Below the pieces are notes generated by a model, which did not search any database, had not been told where the DNA came from, and was given only the letters and a program-made list of their open reading frames with translations. This document shows, piece by piece, positions 1-9,362 of a stretch of DNA of 64,000 bases (its first letter is position 1; every line of letters starts with the position of its first letter). Source of the DNA: Symbiopectobacterium purcellii (lineage in GTDB: Bacteria > Pseudomonadota > Gammaproteobacteria > Enterobacterales > Enterobacteriaceae); assembly GCF_019797845.1 (NCBI RefSeq), contig NZ_CP081864.1:1426001-1490000 (forward strand), read 5' to 3'. The position numbers were made by a program, and so were the translations under genes.

Positions 1-295
1 GGTGACATTGCCGGACAATCTGGTGGGCTGGCTTGACGGTCGCTCATCATTGGCGCGACTGGGATTAATGGTCCACGTAACTGCACATCGCATCGATCCC
101 GGCTGGCAGGGTAGAATTGTGCTGGAGTTCTATAATTCAGGTAAGCTACCGTTGGCATTACGTCCTGGCATGATTATCGGTGCATTGAGTTTTGAACCGC
201 TCTCTGGCCCGGCCGCGCGCCCCTACAACCGTCGTGAAGATGCGAAATACAAAGATCAGCAGGGCGCTGTGGCGAGCCGAATCGATAAGGATTGA
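1..295 (+). CDS. dcd: dCTP deaminase, C-terminal half (5' end outside window)
   Basis: Deaminates dCTP to dUTP, the main route to dUMP for thymidylate synthesis in enterics; cytosolic trimer. About the last 97 residues are present, against 193 for the E. coli protein. They include the conserved [10 protein letters not shown] segment, the [10 protein letters not shown] segment with the active-site region, and the family's typical tail ending SRIDKD. The apparent GTG at position 2 is an internal valine codon; the true start lies upstream of the window. asmA follows 44 bases downstream on the same strand, the enterobacterial dcd-asmA order. Identity is near certain. Confidence 0.96.
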   Translation, partial: VTLPDNLVGWLDGRSSLARLGLMVHVTAHRIDPGWQGRIVLEFYNSGKLPLALRPGMIIGALSFEPLSGPAARPYNRREDAKYKDQQGAVASRIDKD

Positions 296-339
296 TCGCC
301 AGTGCATAATGCTGTTGCACTGATTGTTGGGAGGATGGC

Positions 340-2190
340 ATGAAAAGAGTGTTGACGACGCTGGCGATTTTACTTGTGGTGCTGGCTGTCGGTATGACGG
401 CGCTGGTCATGCTGGTGAACCCCAACGATTTCCGCGCTTATATGGTAAGCCAGGTCGATGCCCGCAGCGGATACCGTTTGCAGTTAGAAGGGGATTTGCG
501 CTGGCACGTTTGGCCGCAACTCAGCATTCTCTCCGGCGGTATGTCGCTAACTGCACCGGGAGCGGCGGCACCGATTGTCAGTGCAGAAAACATGCGTCTG
601 GATGTCAAACTCTGGCCGCTATTGTCACATCGTCTGGAAGTGAAACAGGTGATGCTCAAAGGGGCGGTGGTGCGCTTAACGCCTGAAAGCGAAGCGCATC
701 GTTCCAGCACCGCACCCATTGCGCCAGCGGGGTCGTCAACGCCGGAAGAGACGCGTAATTGGCGACTTGCCGTCAATCAGTTAAAAATCGTGGATAGCCT
801 GTTGATATTGCAACGTGGCGACGACGAACAACTCAACGTGCGCGATATCAACCTCACGCTGGAAGAGCGTCGCGATCGCCAACTGGCGCTGGAGTTGACC
901 AGCCGCATTAATCGCGATCAGCGCGATCTTGCCGTATCACTTCAGGCGAATCTCGATATGCAGCACTATCCGCAGCAAATCGACGCCAGCATCGAACAAT
1001 TTCAATACCAGCTTCAGGGCGCAGGAATTCCCGCTGGCGGCATCAGCGGCAGTGGTAGCCTTCAAGCCAGTTACCAACAAGCAGCGGGTGTGACTCAGCC
1101 AGAAAAAGTCACGGTAAGTCAGTTCACGCTGGCGATGAGTGACAGTCAACTGAGCGGGAATGCGACAGCAACCTTGGGCGATCACCCGGAATATACGCTG
1201 GACATTAACGCGGCGCGGCTAAACCTCGATGCGCTACTGGGAAGTACGCCAACGCCACAAACGCAAAACGCTACGCCCACCGCGATCAAGACGGTTACGC
1301 CGGTGGTCTCGACGGAACGTGGGCTGGGTGAGGGAGATGCCTTATGGCAATCGTTCAGCGCGCAGCTGGCATTGCAAGTGGACACGCTTATCTACCGTGG
1401 CCTGACCTTCAGCAAACTTAACCTCAATGCGGTCAATCAGGCTGGCGTGCTGACCCTTTCCTCGTTGCAGAGTGAGCTTAACGGCGGACATATTGCACTG
1501 ACCGGAAAAATGGATGCGAAGACAACACCGAAAATCACGTTGCAACCCACTATTGAGGGAGTGAGCGTTGAGCCGCTGACAGTAGCGTTTGCGTTGCCGC
1601 AAACGGTCAGTGGGAAACTGTCGTTAAAGGGACAGTTTAGTGGTGATACCTTCTCGCTGGATGCCTTGATGCGTCAGTGGCGGGGTAACGCGGCGTTGAG
1701 CGTGGATAACCTGCGTTTTCAGGGTGTGAATATCCAGCAGATGATTCAGCTGGCGGTGGTGCGTAACAACAGCAATGTGCAGGCGTTAGAGCGCTACGAT
1801 CGCTATACCGACATTACACGGTTGACGGGCAATGCCGATCTTAATGCGGGCAAACTGCGGATAAGTGATATCACTGGTCAATCCGCCCTGCTGTCGCTCA
1901 CTGGCACCAGCCAGTTTGATCTCCCGGCTCAACAATGTGACATGAATTTTAACGTGCGCATTACCGACGGCTGGCGTGGCAACGAGCAGTTGGTGGACAT
2001 TTTAAAATCTACCAGCGTACCGCTGCGTATTTACTGCCCGATCAATAACCTGAGCTATCAACTGCAAGTCGATCAGTTGCTGCGTAAACGCCTTCAGGAT
2101 GAGATGAAAAAGCGGCTCAATGAGTGGGCAGATAAAAATCAGCAGAGCCAGACCAGTAAAGGGCTAAAACAGCTTCTCGACAAGCTTTGA
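340..2190 (+). CDS. asmA: AsmA, inner-membrane-anchored AsmA-like lipid transfer family protein
   Basis: Encodes 616 residues, essentially the length of E. coli AsmA (617). One N-terminal membrane segment (about residues 5-28, rich in L, V, A) anchors a long periplasmic beta-rich region. That region belongs to the AsmA/TamB/YhdP group, linked to phospholipid transport and outer-membrane homeostasis. The last 130 residues carry the conserved AsmA C-terminal domain (segments such as RITDGWRGNEQ and CPINNLSYQL). A strong Shine-Dalgarno GGGAGG lies 7 bases before the ATG. It follows dcd as in E. coli. No disruption seen. Confidence 0.95.
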   Translation: MKRVLTTLAILLVVLAVGMTALVMLVNPNDFRAYMVSQVDARSGYRLQLEGDLRWHVWPQLSILSGGMSLTAPGAAAPIVSAENMRLDVKLWPLLSHRLEVKQVMLKGAVVRLTPESEAHRSSTAPIAPAGSSTPEETRNWRLAVNQLKIVDSLLILQRGDDEQLNVRDINLTLEERRDRQLALELTSRINRDQRDLAVSLQANLDMQHYPQQIDASIEQFQYQLQGAGIPAGGISGSGSLQASYQQAAGVTQPEKVTVSQFTLAMSDSQLSGNATATLGDHPEYTLDINAARLNLDALLGSTPTPQTQNATPTAIKTVTPVVSTERGLGEGDALWQSFSAQLALQVDTLIYRGLTFSKLNLNAVNQAGVLTLSSLQSELNGGHIALTGKMDAKTTPKITLQPTIEGVSVEPLTVAFALPQTVSGKLSLKGQFSGDTFSLDALMRQWRGNAALSVDNLRFQGVNIQQMIQLAVVRNNSNVQALERYDRYTDITRLTGNADLNAGKLRISDITGQSALLSLTGTSQFDLPAQQCDMNFNVRITDGWRGNEQLVDILKSTSVPLRIYCPINNLSYQLQVDQLLRKRLQDEMKKRLNEWADKNQQSQTSKGLKQLLDKL

Positions 2191-2601
2191 TTCGCCCATG
2201 CCGCAATCTTGAGGCCGAGGACGATAAATAGGGGGACTTATTATTTCCGTCCCTCTTCACCAATCAAGAGCGGCGTCCGTCATTCCCGCGAAGGTGGGAA
2301 TCTCCCACAGACTCAACCTGCATCTTCTGCCTGTGTTCCTCGGTCTATGCTGAGAACGACAGTGGGATTGCCACGTTAACAACACGCGTTCCTGTTTTTT
2401 TTCTTTCAATACGCCAATAGCCAGTTTATTAACCTTATCTCCTTTGCGGAAATAAACTTTACTTCTTTGATCTTTGCCATTTGTAGTTTTTCTACAAATC
2501 AGTAAACTTCCCTGCTTTTATCACGTTTTCTTATACCAGAGCGCTATTTGATGTCTGCCCGTCAGGCATTGGCTTACGTTCACTTTTGACAGAGAAACAT
2601 C
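2191..2601. other. Intergenic region asmA-dcuC with a short palindromic repeat
   Basis: This 411-base gap has no credible gene. At 2282-2301 there is a short hairpin, ATTCCCGCGAAGGTGGGAAT, with an 8-bp stem (one G-T wobble) and a 4-base loop. It resembles the ATTCCCGCGAA-type dispersed repeats known from several genomes, notably the Neisseria dRS3 element. The promoter of dcuC must lie in the A+T-rich stretch 2395-2590, but I found no convincing FNR or CRP site there. Confidence 0.45.
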
Positions 2602-3954
2602 ATGATTGAACTCCTTATAGGTGTGGTTGTGACGGTGCTGGTGGGCCGTTACATCATTAAAGGCTATTCCGCGACCGGCGTGCTGATGGCGGGCGGGTTG
2701 CTGCTGCTGCTGATCAGCGTGCTGATGGGCAAAAGCGTACTGCCCGCCAGTGCGAAATCCACGGGGTGGGGCTTAACGGATATTGTTGAATACGTCAAAA
2801 TTCTGCTGATGAGTCGCGGCGGCGATCTCGGCATGATGATCATGGTACTGTGCGGTTTTGCTGCCTACATGACGCATATTGGTGCCAATGACGTTGTGGT
2901 AAAACTGGTTTCACGCCCGCTGAAAGTGATCAATTCCCCTTATTTGCTGATGATTGCCGCCTATTTCGTTGCCTGCCTGATGTCATTGGCTGTGTCATCT
3001 GCCACCGGATTGGGCGTATTGCTGATGGCAACACTGTTCCCGGTCATGGTGAATGTCGGCATCAGCCGTGGCGCGGCGGCGGCGATCTGCGCCTCGCCGG
3101 CGGCATTGATCCTGTCGCCAACTTCTGGTGACGTGGTGCTGGCGGCACAGGCTTCACAGATGAAACTGGTGGATTTTGCCTTTAAGGTGACACTGCCCAT
3201 TTCTATCGCCGCCATTGTGTCTATGGCGATTGCCCACTTCTTCTGGCAGCGCTATATCGACCGAAAAGAGAATATCAGCCATGAAATGGTCGAAGCGAAA
3301 GACATTGAAACTAATGCGCCGCGCCTGTACGCCATTTTGCCGTTCACGCCGATCATCGGTGTGCTGATTTTTGATGGCAAGTGGGGACCGGAACTGCACA
3401 TTATCACCATTCTGGTGATCTGCATGCTGCTGGCAGCGGTGTGTGAATTCCTGCGTTTCTTTAACGCCAAAACCATTTACGCCGGGCTGGATGTCGCCTA
3501 CAAGGGCATGGCTGAAGCGTTCTCCAGCGTAGTGGTGCTGCTGGTTGCTGCCGGTGTGTTTGCGCAGGGGTTGAGCACCATCGGCTTTATCAGCGGTTTG
3601 ATTGGGTTGGTGCAATCCTTTGGCAGCGGCGCTCTGCTTATCATGCTGGTGCTGGTCGTGATCACCATGCTGGCGGCAATGACCACCGGGTCGGGTAACG
3701 CACCGTTCTATGCATTTGTCGAACTGATCCCCAAGCTGGCTTCACAGATGGGCATCAACCCAGCCTACCTGGCGATCCCGATGTTGCAAGCCTCTAACCT
3801 TGGCAGAACCATTTCTCCGGTGTCAGGCGTGGTAGTCGCGGTGGCCGGGATGGCGAAGGTCTCGCCGTTTGAAGTGGTAAAACGCACATCAGTGCCGGTG
3901 TTGGTCGGGCTGATTGTGGTGGTGGTGGCGACGGAAATTTTGATTCCGGCGTAA
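2602..3954 (+). CDS. dcuC: Anaerobic C4-dicarboxylate transporter DcuC
   Basis: Inner-membrane carrier of the DcuC family, which in E. coli mainly exports succinate during anaerobic fermentation. Encodes 450 residues (461 in E. coli) and matches it along its whole length, including KILLMSRGGDLGMMIM, the segment AYMTHIGAND and TTGSGNAPFYAF near the C-terminus. At least ten hydrophobic segments can be read. The ATG is preceded by an AGAGA-type ribosome-binding site. It is a single-gene unit with its own terminator at 3965. In E. coli asmA is followed directly by yegH, so dcuC here is an insertion or relocation between them. Confidence 0.95.
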   Translation: MIELLIGVVVTVLVGRYIIKGYSATGVLMAGGLLLLLISVLMGKSVLPASAKSTGWGLTDIVEYVKILLMSRGGDLGMMIMVLCGFAAYMTHIGANDVVVKLVSRPLKVINSPYLLMIAAYFVACLMSLAVSSATGLGVLLMATLFPVMVNVGISRGAAAAICASPAALILSPTSGDVVLAAQASQMKLVDFAFKVTLPISIAAIVSMAIAHFFWQRYIDRKENISHEMVEAKDIETNAPRLYAILPFTPIIGVLIFDGKWGPELHIITILVICMLLAAVCEFLRFFNAKTIYAGLDVAYKGMAEAFSSVVVLLVAAGVFAQGLSTIGFISGLIGLVQSFGSGALLIMLVLVVITMLAAMTTGSGNAPFYAFVELIPKLASQMGINPAYLAIPMLQASNLGRTISPVSGVVVAVAGMAKVSPFEVVKRTSVPVLVGLIVVVVATEILIPA

Positions 3955-3964
3955 GGAAAATAAG

Positions 3965-3997
3965 CATCCCTCACTGTTTATCGGTGGGGGATGTTTT
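3965..3997 (+). terminator. Rho-independent terminator of dcuC
   Basis: CATCCCTCAC (3965-3974) pairs with GTGGGGGATG (3984-3993), one G-T wobble, around a 9-base loop, and is followed by TTTT. It lies 10 bases after the dcuC stop codon. Confidence 0.85.
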
Positions 3998-4011
3998 GGA
4001 AACAGAATCAA

Positions 4012-4413
4012 TCAACCGGCGAGTTGCTTAATGAACGCCTCAAAATCAATGAGGTGATGCTGAACAACGTGGATGACGATATCCAGATTAAGCGTTTGAT
4101 AGTCATGAACAGCAATGTTACGCAACCCGACCATTTTCTGTAATTTTTCAGCCAACTCCGTCGTAATGATGCGGTTTTTTGCCAGTAAGGCAAAGCTGTC
4201 GCGGCTGCTTTGCGGAATACCCAGCTGATTTACGCGGATAGTATGGTTTGCTAAATCAATGGCGGCTTCACAGGCGCGCAAAAGGTTTAAGATAACGGAA
4301 TCTTGCCGGGTGAAGTCGGTAGCAATGTGTTCTGCATCTTGATTAAACTCTTCCCGAATTCGTTGCAAACAGTGGCGTATCGCTGCACTTTTATTGATGA
4401 TGATATCTGTCAT
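4012..4413 (-). CDS. hepT: HepT-like HEPN-domain toxin RNase
   Basis: Toxin of a HepT-MntA type toxin-antitoxin pair. HEPN toxins of this family cleave RNA and are neutralised when the MntA partner adenylylates a tyrosine next to the active site. Read from the ATG at 4413 the protein has 133 residues. It shows the family motif R-X4-H-X-Y as RNIAVHDY at residues 98-105 (R98, H103, Y105), one position off the catalytic and modified residues I recall for the Shewanella protein. The longer reading frame from 4533 runs inside mntA and is not the start. The ATG overlaps the mntA stop by 4 bases (ATGA), so translation is probably coupled. All motif residues are intact. Confidence 0.88.
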   Translation of the reverse strand: MTDIIINKSAAIRHCLQRIREEFNQDAEHIATDFTRQDSVILNLLRACEAAIDLANHTIRVNQLGIPQSSRDSFALLAKNRIITTELAEKLQKMVGLRNIAVHDYQTLNLDIVIHVVQHHLIDFEAFIKQLAG

Positions 4414-4793
4414 TGATGCAGGCTCTGTTTGAAATCTGCCAAAATTTCTGCACGCTCTTGCTGCAAATGTTGATACATGGAAAGCGTGGTCATCTCGAAG
4501 TGCTCTGCTTCCTGATTGCGTTGATACAGACACACTCCGTGACGAATAATCTCCATGCGCAATACCGTTGACGCTTGTCTAAGGTCAACCAGATCGACAT
4601 CACGATGCAACGTGTTGGCTATTTCGCCAGCAAGGTTCCAGCGATAAACGGGATCGAGAGGGTCTTGCACCAACACTGCAACATCTATATCGCTATCAGG
4701 ACCCGCATTTCCTGTCGCATGAGAGCCGAACAGGTAAATAAGGCTGACAGTAGGTATTGCCTCTTTTATCAAACTGATTAATGCATCACGCAT
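4410..4793 (-). CDS. mntA: MntA-like minimal nucleotidyltransferase antitoxin
   Basis: Encodes 127 residues of the MNT nucleotidyltransferase fold. The defining motif G-S-X10-D-X-D is present as G23 S24 ... D35 I36 D37, so the metal site and adenylyltransferase activity should be intact. In the characterised system MntA transfers AMP to the HepT tyrosine and silences it. A ribosome-binding site GGAGAT lies 8 bases before the ATG. The gene starts 23 bases after the yegH stop on the same strand, with no terminator visible between, so it may be read from yegH as well as from its own promoter. It precedes hepT, the usual order for this pair. Confidence 0.88.
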   Translation of the reverse strand: MRDALISLIKEAIPTVSLIYLFGSHATGNAGPDSDIDVAVLVQDPLDPVYRWNLAGEIANTLHRDVDLVDLRQASTVLRMEIIRHGVCLYQRNQEAEHFEMTTLSMYQHLQQERAEILADFKQSLHQ

Positions 4794-4816
4794 GAGATAT
4801 CTCCGCTTTGCAGTAA

Positions 4817-6403
4817 TTATACCTCATAATCCTGCTCAGGCGTGTGCTCCTGAGTGATCGCCACTTTAACAATTCGGTGGCTCTCCATGCTTACTATCTT
4901 GAAGCGATAGCCGTCGATGGTGAGTTCATCACCTTCTTGCGGCACGCGCTGCGAATACTCCATCATCAACCCGGCCAGCGTGTAATATTCACGTTTTTCA
5001 TCGAGCGTAAGCGGGATGTACATGGCGAGATCTTCCAGTGGCGTATAGCCGTTGGCAATCCAACTGCCATCTTCATTTTGCGTGATGTCGTGGCGCGCAT
5101 CGACATCCTCTCCTTCGACTGGCAGATTCCCGGCGATGGTTTCCATCACATCGCTCAGTGTAACAATGCCTTCCACCGAACCAAACTCATCCACCACAAA
5201 CGCAAAGTGGGTTTTTGCCGTTCTGAACTGCTCTAGCGCCTGTAGCAAAGAGATCTGTTCAGGGAACACCAGCGGCTGGCGTACCAGCTTATGCAAATCG
5301 AGCGGTTCATGGCGCAATTGTTGTTGCAACAGGGAGGCCACGTGCACGATACCTACTGGTTCATCCGAAGTGGGGCTGTCCATCACGACCAGCCGGGTGT
5401 GCGGACTTTTTTCCAACAGCGCTGCCAGTGCATCCTGGGGAGACTGAAGCTCAACGGCGATGATATCGTGGCGAGATGTCATGATGCTGCTGACGCTACG
5501 CTGCCCCATGCCGAGCACGCGTTCGATCATGCGCCGTTCCTGACGGTTGAACACCGCATTACCGCTTTGTGCGTTATCACCAATCAGGTCCGAGGTTTGG
5601 TTATTCAATTCCGCATCTTCATGCTCACCGCGCAGGATTTTCAGGATCACATCGGCGGTACGCTGGCGCAGTGGCACATCAGAGGTGAGAAAACGGCGGC
5701 GGTTGAACTGGGCAACCTGGTTTAGCACCTCAATCAATACGGAGAAACCAATCGCTGCATAGAGGTAGCCCTTGGGAATATGGTAGCCAAAACCATCCGC
5801 GACCAGACTAAAGCCGATCATCAGCAAAAAGCTGAGGCAGAGGATGACAATGGTAGGGTGAGCGTTTACAAACCGGGTTAACGGCTTGCTGGCGAGCAGC
5901 ATCAATCCAATGGCGATGGTCACGGCAGACATCATCACCAGCAAATGATCGGTCATACCCACCGCGGTGATCACCGAATCGAGCGAAAAGATGGCATCCA
6001 GAATAACAATCTGCGTCACAACCGCCCAAAAGCGCGCTCTTTTGCGTTGGCCATGCTGCTCCTGATCTCTGCCTTCTAACCGCTCATTGAGCTCTACCGT
6101 GGCCTTGAACAGCAGAAACAGCCCACCGATCACCATTATGATATCGCGCGCGCTAAAGGGCTGTTGAAACAGGGTAAAAAGCGGGGCGGTGAGAGAAACC
6201 AGCCAAGACATAGATGCCAGCAGCACCAAACGCATCAATAACGCGAGCGACAAGCCCACAACGCGGGCGCGATCTCTGAGTTTTTCGGGGAGTTTTTCCG
6301 CCAGAATGGCAATAAAGACAAGGTTATCAATACCTAATACCAGTTCCAACACCACAAGCGTTGCCAAACCGGCCCAGATAGTGGGATCAGCGATCCACTC
6401 CAT
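4817..6403 (-). CDS. yegH: TerC/CBS/CorC-domain inner-membrane protein YegH
   Basis: Encodes 528 residues from the ATG at 6403, where the family's MEWIADP start is seen; E. coli YegH has 527. The 39-codon upstream extension has no homologous sequence. Layout: TerC-like membrane region with about seven helices (residues 1-240, including [20 protein letters not shown]), a CBS pair (about 300-425, with [16 protein letters not shown]) and a C-terminal CorC/HlyC transporter-associated domain ending near YEV. Function is not firmly known; TerC relatives are tied to metal-ion efflux and co-translational metalation of exported enzymes. It diverges from the exopolysaccharide operon, as in E. coli. Confidence 0.93.
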   Translation of the reverse strand: MEWIADPTIWAGLATLVVLELVLGIDNLVFIAILAEKLPEKLRDRARVVGLSLALLMRLVLLASMSWLVSLTAPLFTLFQQPFSARDIIMVIGGLFLLFKATVELNERLEGRDQEQHGQRKRARFWAVVTQIVILDAIFSLDSVITAVGMTDHLLVMMSAVTIAIGLMLLASKPLTRFVNAHPTIVILCLSFLLMIGFSLVADGFGYHIPKGYLYAAIGFSVLIEVLNQVAQFNRRRFLTSDVPLRQRTADVILKILRGEHEDAELNNQTSDLIGDNAQSGNAVFNRQERRMIERVLGMGQRSVSSIMTSRHDIIAVELQSPQDALAALLEKSPHTRLVVMDSPTSDEPVGIVHVASLLQQQLRHEPLDLHKLVRQPLVFPEQISLLQALEQFRTAKTHFAFVVDEFGSVEGIVTLSDVMETIAGNLPVEGEDVDARHDITQNEDGSWIANGYTPLEDLAMYIPLTLDEKREYYTLAGLMMEYSQRVPQEGDELTIDGYRFKIVSMESHRIVKVAITQEHTPEQDYEV

Positions 6404-6996
6404 ATAAATTTTTTCACCTTCATCAACCAGAACCGATATAGGGTAGCAGCGCAGCCCACATTGAACCAGCATTTGTGGGGATATTGCCAGTCTGGCAGCA
6501 TTTTCATAAAATCGTTGCAACTATAATTGCTTTATTTACAACTATTTAGCATTATAACTTGCTGATTTAAAATCGCTAACTTTCAAAAAACGGTATCTCG
6601 CCACGCGCAAGAGTGCTAGCATTTGTAAGGAATTATTAAATAAAACTGATTTGTTTAAAAAACACTCAAACATAAAAAGACATGTTATTTCTTAAGGTTA
6701 TTGCGGTTTTGTTGCGCGGGCTAGGCCTAATCTGAAAATCTTTGTAAATCCACGAACTTCCTGTACAGAGTGAAATGTGCTCCATACTATAGTGGCGTGC
6801 GCGGCACTATAGGGTCCTTTTCTGAACGTTTCGCGGTTTTTTTGCTTGACTAGTCCGTAACAATAAATAAGTACCCAAGAATCATAATGTGGCCCACGGA
6901 TGGTAGTCCGTATTTTAACAGCACGTTGGCGGCTATAAGCCAAGGGCGGTAGCGTGCCTGGTGCGAAGTAACTTCACGGTTGATGATGGTGCAAAA
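6404..6996. other. Long leader/promoter region of the exopolysaccharide operon
   Basis: This 593-base region divides yegH from the exopolysaccharide genes. It is A+T-rich to about 6700. An inverted repeat CTATAGTG/CACTATAG (6787-6794 and 6805-6812, 10-base centre) is followed by a short T run and could be an operator or a leader hairpin. A promoter-like TTGACT (6846-6851) with TAAGTA 16 bases later (6868-6873) would start transcription shortly before the JUMPstart at 6919. No coding sequence is credible, and I could not find a clear RcsAB box. Confidence 0.5.
6919..6956 (+). promoter_or_regulatory. JUMPstart sequence with ops element (RfaH loading site)
   Basis: The segment follows the JUMPstart consensus found upstream of enterobacterial polysaccharide operons, including TAAGCCAAGGGCGGTAGCG near its end. 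The ops core GGCGGTAGCGTG at 6945-6956 is a perfect match. In the known mechanism RNA polymerase pauses at ops, RfaH binds and turns the complex into a termination-resistant one. That lets transcription run through long, poorly translated, A+T-rich sugar operons. It lies 40 bases before the first operon gene, the normal placement. Confidence 0.95.
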
Positions 6997-8085
6997 ATGC
7001 AAGAAATTACGGTTATCTTTATAAGCGCTTTTATTGCGCTTTTTCTGGCAAGAAAAGCAGCAATAAAAGTAGGGTTAGTGGATAAACCGAACGCGCGCAA
7101 AAAACACCGTGGGCATATTCCTCTGGTGGGCGGCGTTTCTATTTATCTCTCCCTATGGATCCTCTACATCCTCCATTCTGAATGGCTACCTGATTTTTCC
7201 CTCTATATGGTCTGCGCCAGTGCGTTACTTTTCGTTGGTGTACTGGATGACCGCTTCGATCTCCCTGTTATGCCTCGTGTCTTTCTGCAAGCACTGGTGG
7301 CCAGCATCATGATGTATTCCGGGCTTCATCTCGCGAGCCTGGGTAACATTTTGTTTGGTTATGAATTGGTGCTGGGGTGGGCGGGCTATGCGGTGACGCT
7401 GCTCGCCGTCTGGGGCGCTATCAATGCGTTCAACATGGTCGATGGCATCGATGGCTTACTGGGCGCACTCTCTTGTGTCACGTTTGGTGCGCTGGCCGTG
7501 ATGTTTTATCTGGACGGTGAGCATGAACTGGCGCAGTGGAGTTTATGCCTGTTAGCCGCATCCATTCCTTATATCCTTCTCAATCTCGGCATTCCATGGG
7601 GACAAAAATTTAAAGTCTTTATGGGCGATGCCGGCAGCACCTTGATTGGCTTTACGGTTATCTGGTTGCTGATTGTGGCTACGCAGGGGCATGACGCGGT
7701 AATTCGCCCAGTGACCGCCTTATGGTTTATCGCTGTACCCTTGATGGACATGGTCACCATCATGACGCGCCGCATTCGCCGTGGCGACAGCCCCTTCAAG
7801 CCTGACCGTGAGCATCTTCATCACATTTTATTGCGTGCGGGGCTGGGGCCGCGCCAAACCTTGTTAGCCATTGTTGGCGTGGCGTTTATCTTTGCGCTGG
7901 TAGGTATTATTGGCGAGCGTGCAGGAATCCGAGAGTCTGTTATGCTTAGCCTGTTTTTACTGGCATTCATCGGCTATTTCTGGTCAATTACCCGGGTATG
8001 GCGTTTGCTGACGTGGGCTCGCCGCGGTAGCGGTCAGTCAGAGCATTTGCGCAGCAACGTGAGCCAAACGCCACTGAACAAGTAA
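6997..8085 (+). CDS. WecA-like undecaprenyl-phosphate HexNAc-1-phosphate transferase (initiating enzyme)
   Basis: Polyprenol-phosphate sugar-1-phosphate transferase that loads the first sugar of the repeat on undecaprenyl phosphate at the inner membrane. From the ATG at 6997 it has 362 residues (E. coli WecA 367). Seen: about eleven membrane helices, the LDDRFD aspartate motif, NAFNMVDGIDGL, VFMGDAGSTLIGF and the cytosolic HLHHILLRAG loop, all typical of the family. A GTG at 6961 gives 12 more residues but falls right after the ops element and aligns poorly. First gene of the locus, just behind JUMPstart. The genome likely has a separate wecA for enterobacterial common antigen, so this copy is probably dedicated to the exopolysaccharide. 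Exact sugar unknown, GlcNAc-1-P likely. Confidence 0.9.
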   Translation: MQEITVIFISAFIALFLARKAAIKVGLVDKPNARKKHRGHIPLVGGVSIYLSLWILYILHSEWLPDFSLYMVCASALLFVGVLDDRFDLPVMPRVFLQALVASIMMYSGLHLASLGNILFGYELVLGWAGYAVTLLAVWGAINAFNMVDGIDGLLGALSCVTFGALAVMFYLDGEHELAQWSLCLLAASIPYILLNLGIPWGQKFKVFMGDAGSTLIGFTVIWLLIVATQGHDAVIRPVTALWFIAVPLMDMVTIMTRRIRRGDSPFKPDREHLHHILLRAGLGPRQTLLAIVGVAFIFALVGIIGERAGIRESVMLSLFLLAFIGYFWSITRVWRLLTWARRGSGQSEHLRSNVSQTPLNK

Positions 8086-8199
8086 ATTACCCGTTTTTAC
8101 AGCCGTAACTCATTGAATCAATAGCACCCGAATTCTTTATTATAGAGGCAGAGGATCGGCGGCGACTTATAACTTATTAAAAGTGATGGTATAAACAGG

Positions 8200-9336
8200 A
8201 TGATAGCTTACAAAAGAAAAGTGATACCGTTGATGGTATCTGCCTTATTGCTGAGCGGTTGTACCATTTTTCCTGGTTCGCATTTGACGACCAGCGGTAA
8301 AGAAGTCATCAAGCAGCAGGATGCAGATTTCAACATCAGTAAACTGGTCAACGTTTACCCGATGACGCCCTACCTGATTGAGAAAATGCGGACAAAACCG
8401 CTGGTAGCGCAGGCTAACTCCGCGTTGGATCGTGAACTGCAAAATTACGAATACTTGATCGGTGTAGGCGATGTGCTAATGATCACCGTGTGGGATCACC
8501 CTGAGCTGACAACCCCTGCGGGTACTTACCGCACTGCTGCGGACACGGGTAACTGGGTTCATTCTGACGGCACCATCTTTTACCCCTACATTGGTAAAGT
8601 GAAAGTCGCGGGCAAAACAGTCACTCAAGTGCGCGACGAGATAATGGGCCGTCTGGCACAATATATAGAGTCGCCACAGGTGGAAGTGAGTATCGCCGCA
8701 TTCCGTTCACAGAAAGTGTATGTTTCTGGCGAAGTCGCAACCTCTGGGCAGCAGGCTGTAACTAATGTGCCGCTCACCATTCTGGATGCGATTAACAAAG
8801 CCGGTGGGCTGACAGAAAACGCCGACTGGCGCAACGTGGTGCTCACCCATAACGGGCAGGAAAAACGTATTTCCCTCCAGGCGCTGATGCAAAACGGTGA
8901 CCTGTCTCAGAACCAACTTCTCTACCCTGGCGATATTCTTTATGTGCCGCGTAACGATGGCCTGAAGGTGTTTGTGATGGGGGAGGTGAAAAAGCAAAGC
9001 ACCCTGAAAATGGACCGCAGCGGTATGACGCTCACCGAAGCGTTAGGTAACGCGGAAGGGATGGATCAGGCGATGTCTGATGCCACCGGTGTGTTTGTTA
9101 TCCGCCCACTGCGCGGTACGCAAGGTCCAAAACTGGCCGATATTTATCAGCTCAACACCGCTGATGCCACCGCGTTGGTGATGGGGACCGAGTTCCAGCT
9201 ACAGCCTTATGATGTGGTGTACGTGACCACCGCACCGATTGTGCGTTGGAACCGCGTCGTGTCACAACTGGTGCCGACCATCTCCGGCTTCAATGACCTT
9301 ACCGAAAGCGCGTTGCGTATTCGTACCTGGCCGTAA
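8200..9336 (+). CDS. wza: Wza-like outer-membrane polysaccharide export lipoprotein
   Basis: Forms the octameric outer-membrane channel through which Wzy-dependent capsule or exopolysaccharide leaves the cell. Encodes 378 residues (E. coli Wza 379). A lipoprotein signal ends in the lipobox LLSGC with acylation at Cys21. It is followed by the poly-export domain (about 85-170) and two SLBB domains (roughly 170-250 and 255-340). The C-terminal segment after residue 345 matches the amphipathic helix that forms the outer-membrane barrel. The ATG at 8200 gives a canonical signal peptide. Same order (wza, wzb, wzc) as the ams, cps and K30 loci. Confidence 0.95.
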   Translation: MIAYKRKVIPLMVSALLLSGCTIFPGSHLTTSGKEVIKQQDADFNISKLVNVYPMTPYLIEKMRTKPLVAQANSALDRELQNYEYLIGVGDVLMITVWDHPELTTPAGTYRTAADTGNWVHSDGTIFYPYIGKVKVAGKTVTQVRDEIMGRLAQYIESPQVEVSIAAFRSQKVYVSGEVATSGQQAVTNVPLTILDAINKAGGLTENADWRNVVLTHNGQEKRISLQALMQNGDLSQNQLLYPGDILYVPRNDGLKVFVMGEVKKQSTLKMDRSGMTLTEALGNAEGMDQAMSDATGVFVIRPLRGTQGPKLADIYQLNTADATALVMGTEFQLQPYDVVYVTTAPIVRWNRVVSQLVPTISGFNDLTESALRIRTWP

Positions 9337-9362
9337 CCGTTCACTGATACGCGAAGAACGTC

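Noticed and set aside
4413-4533. N-terminal extension of hepT
   Set aside because: Sits inside mntA; the ATG at 4413 overlaps the mntA stop and starts the conserved HEPN domain.
6601-6660. RcsAB box upstream of the EPS genes
   Set aside because: The best candidate (TAAGGAATTATTAA) matches the consensus at too few positions.
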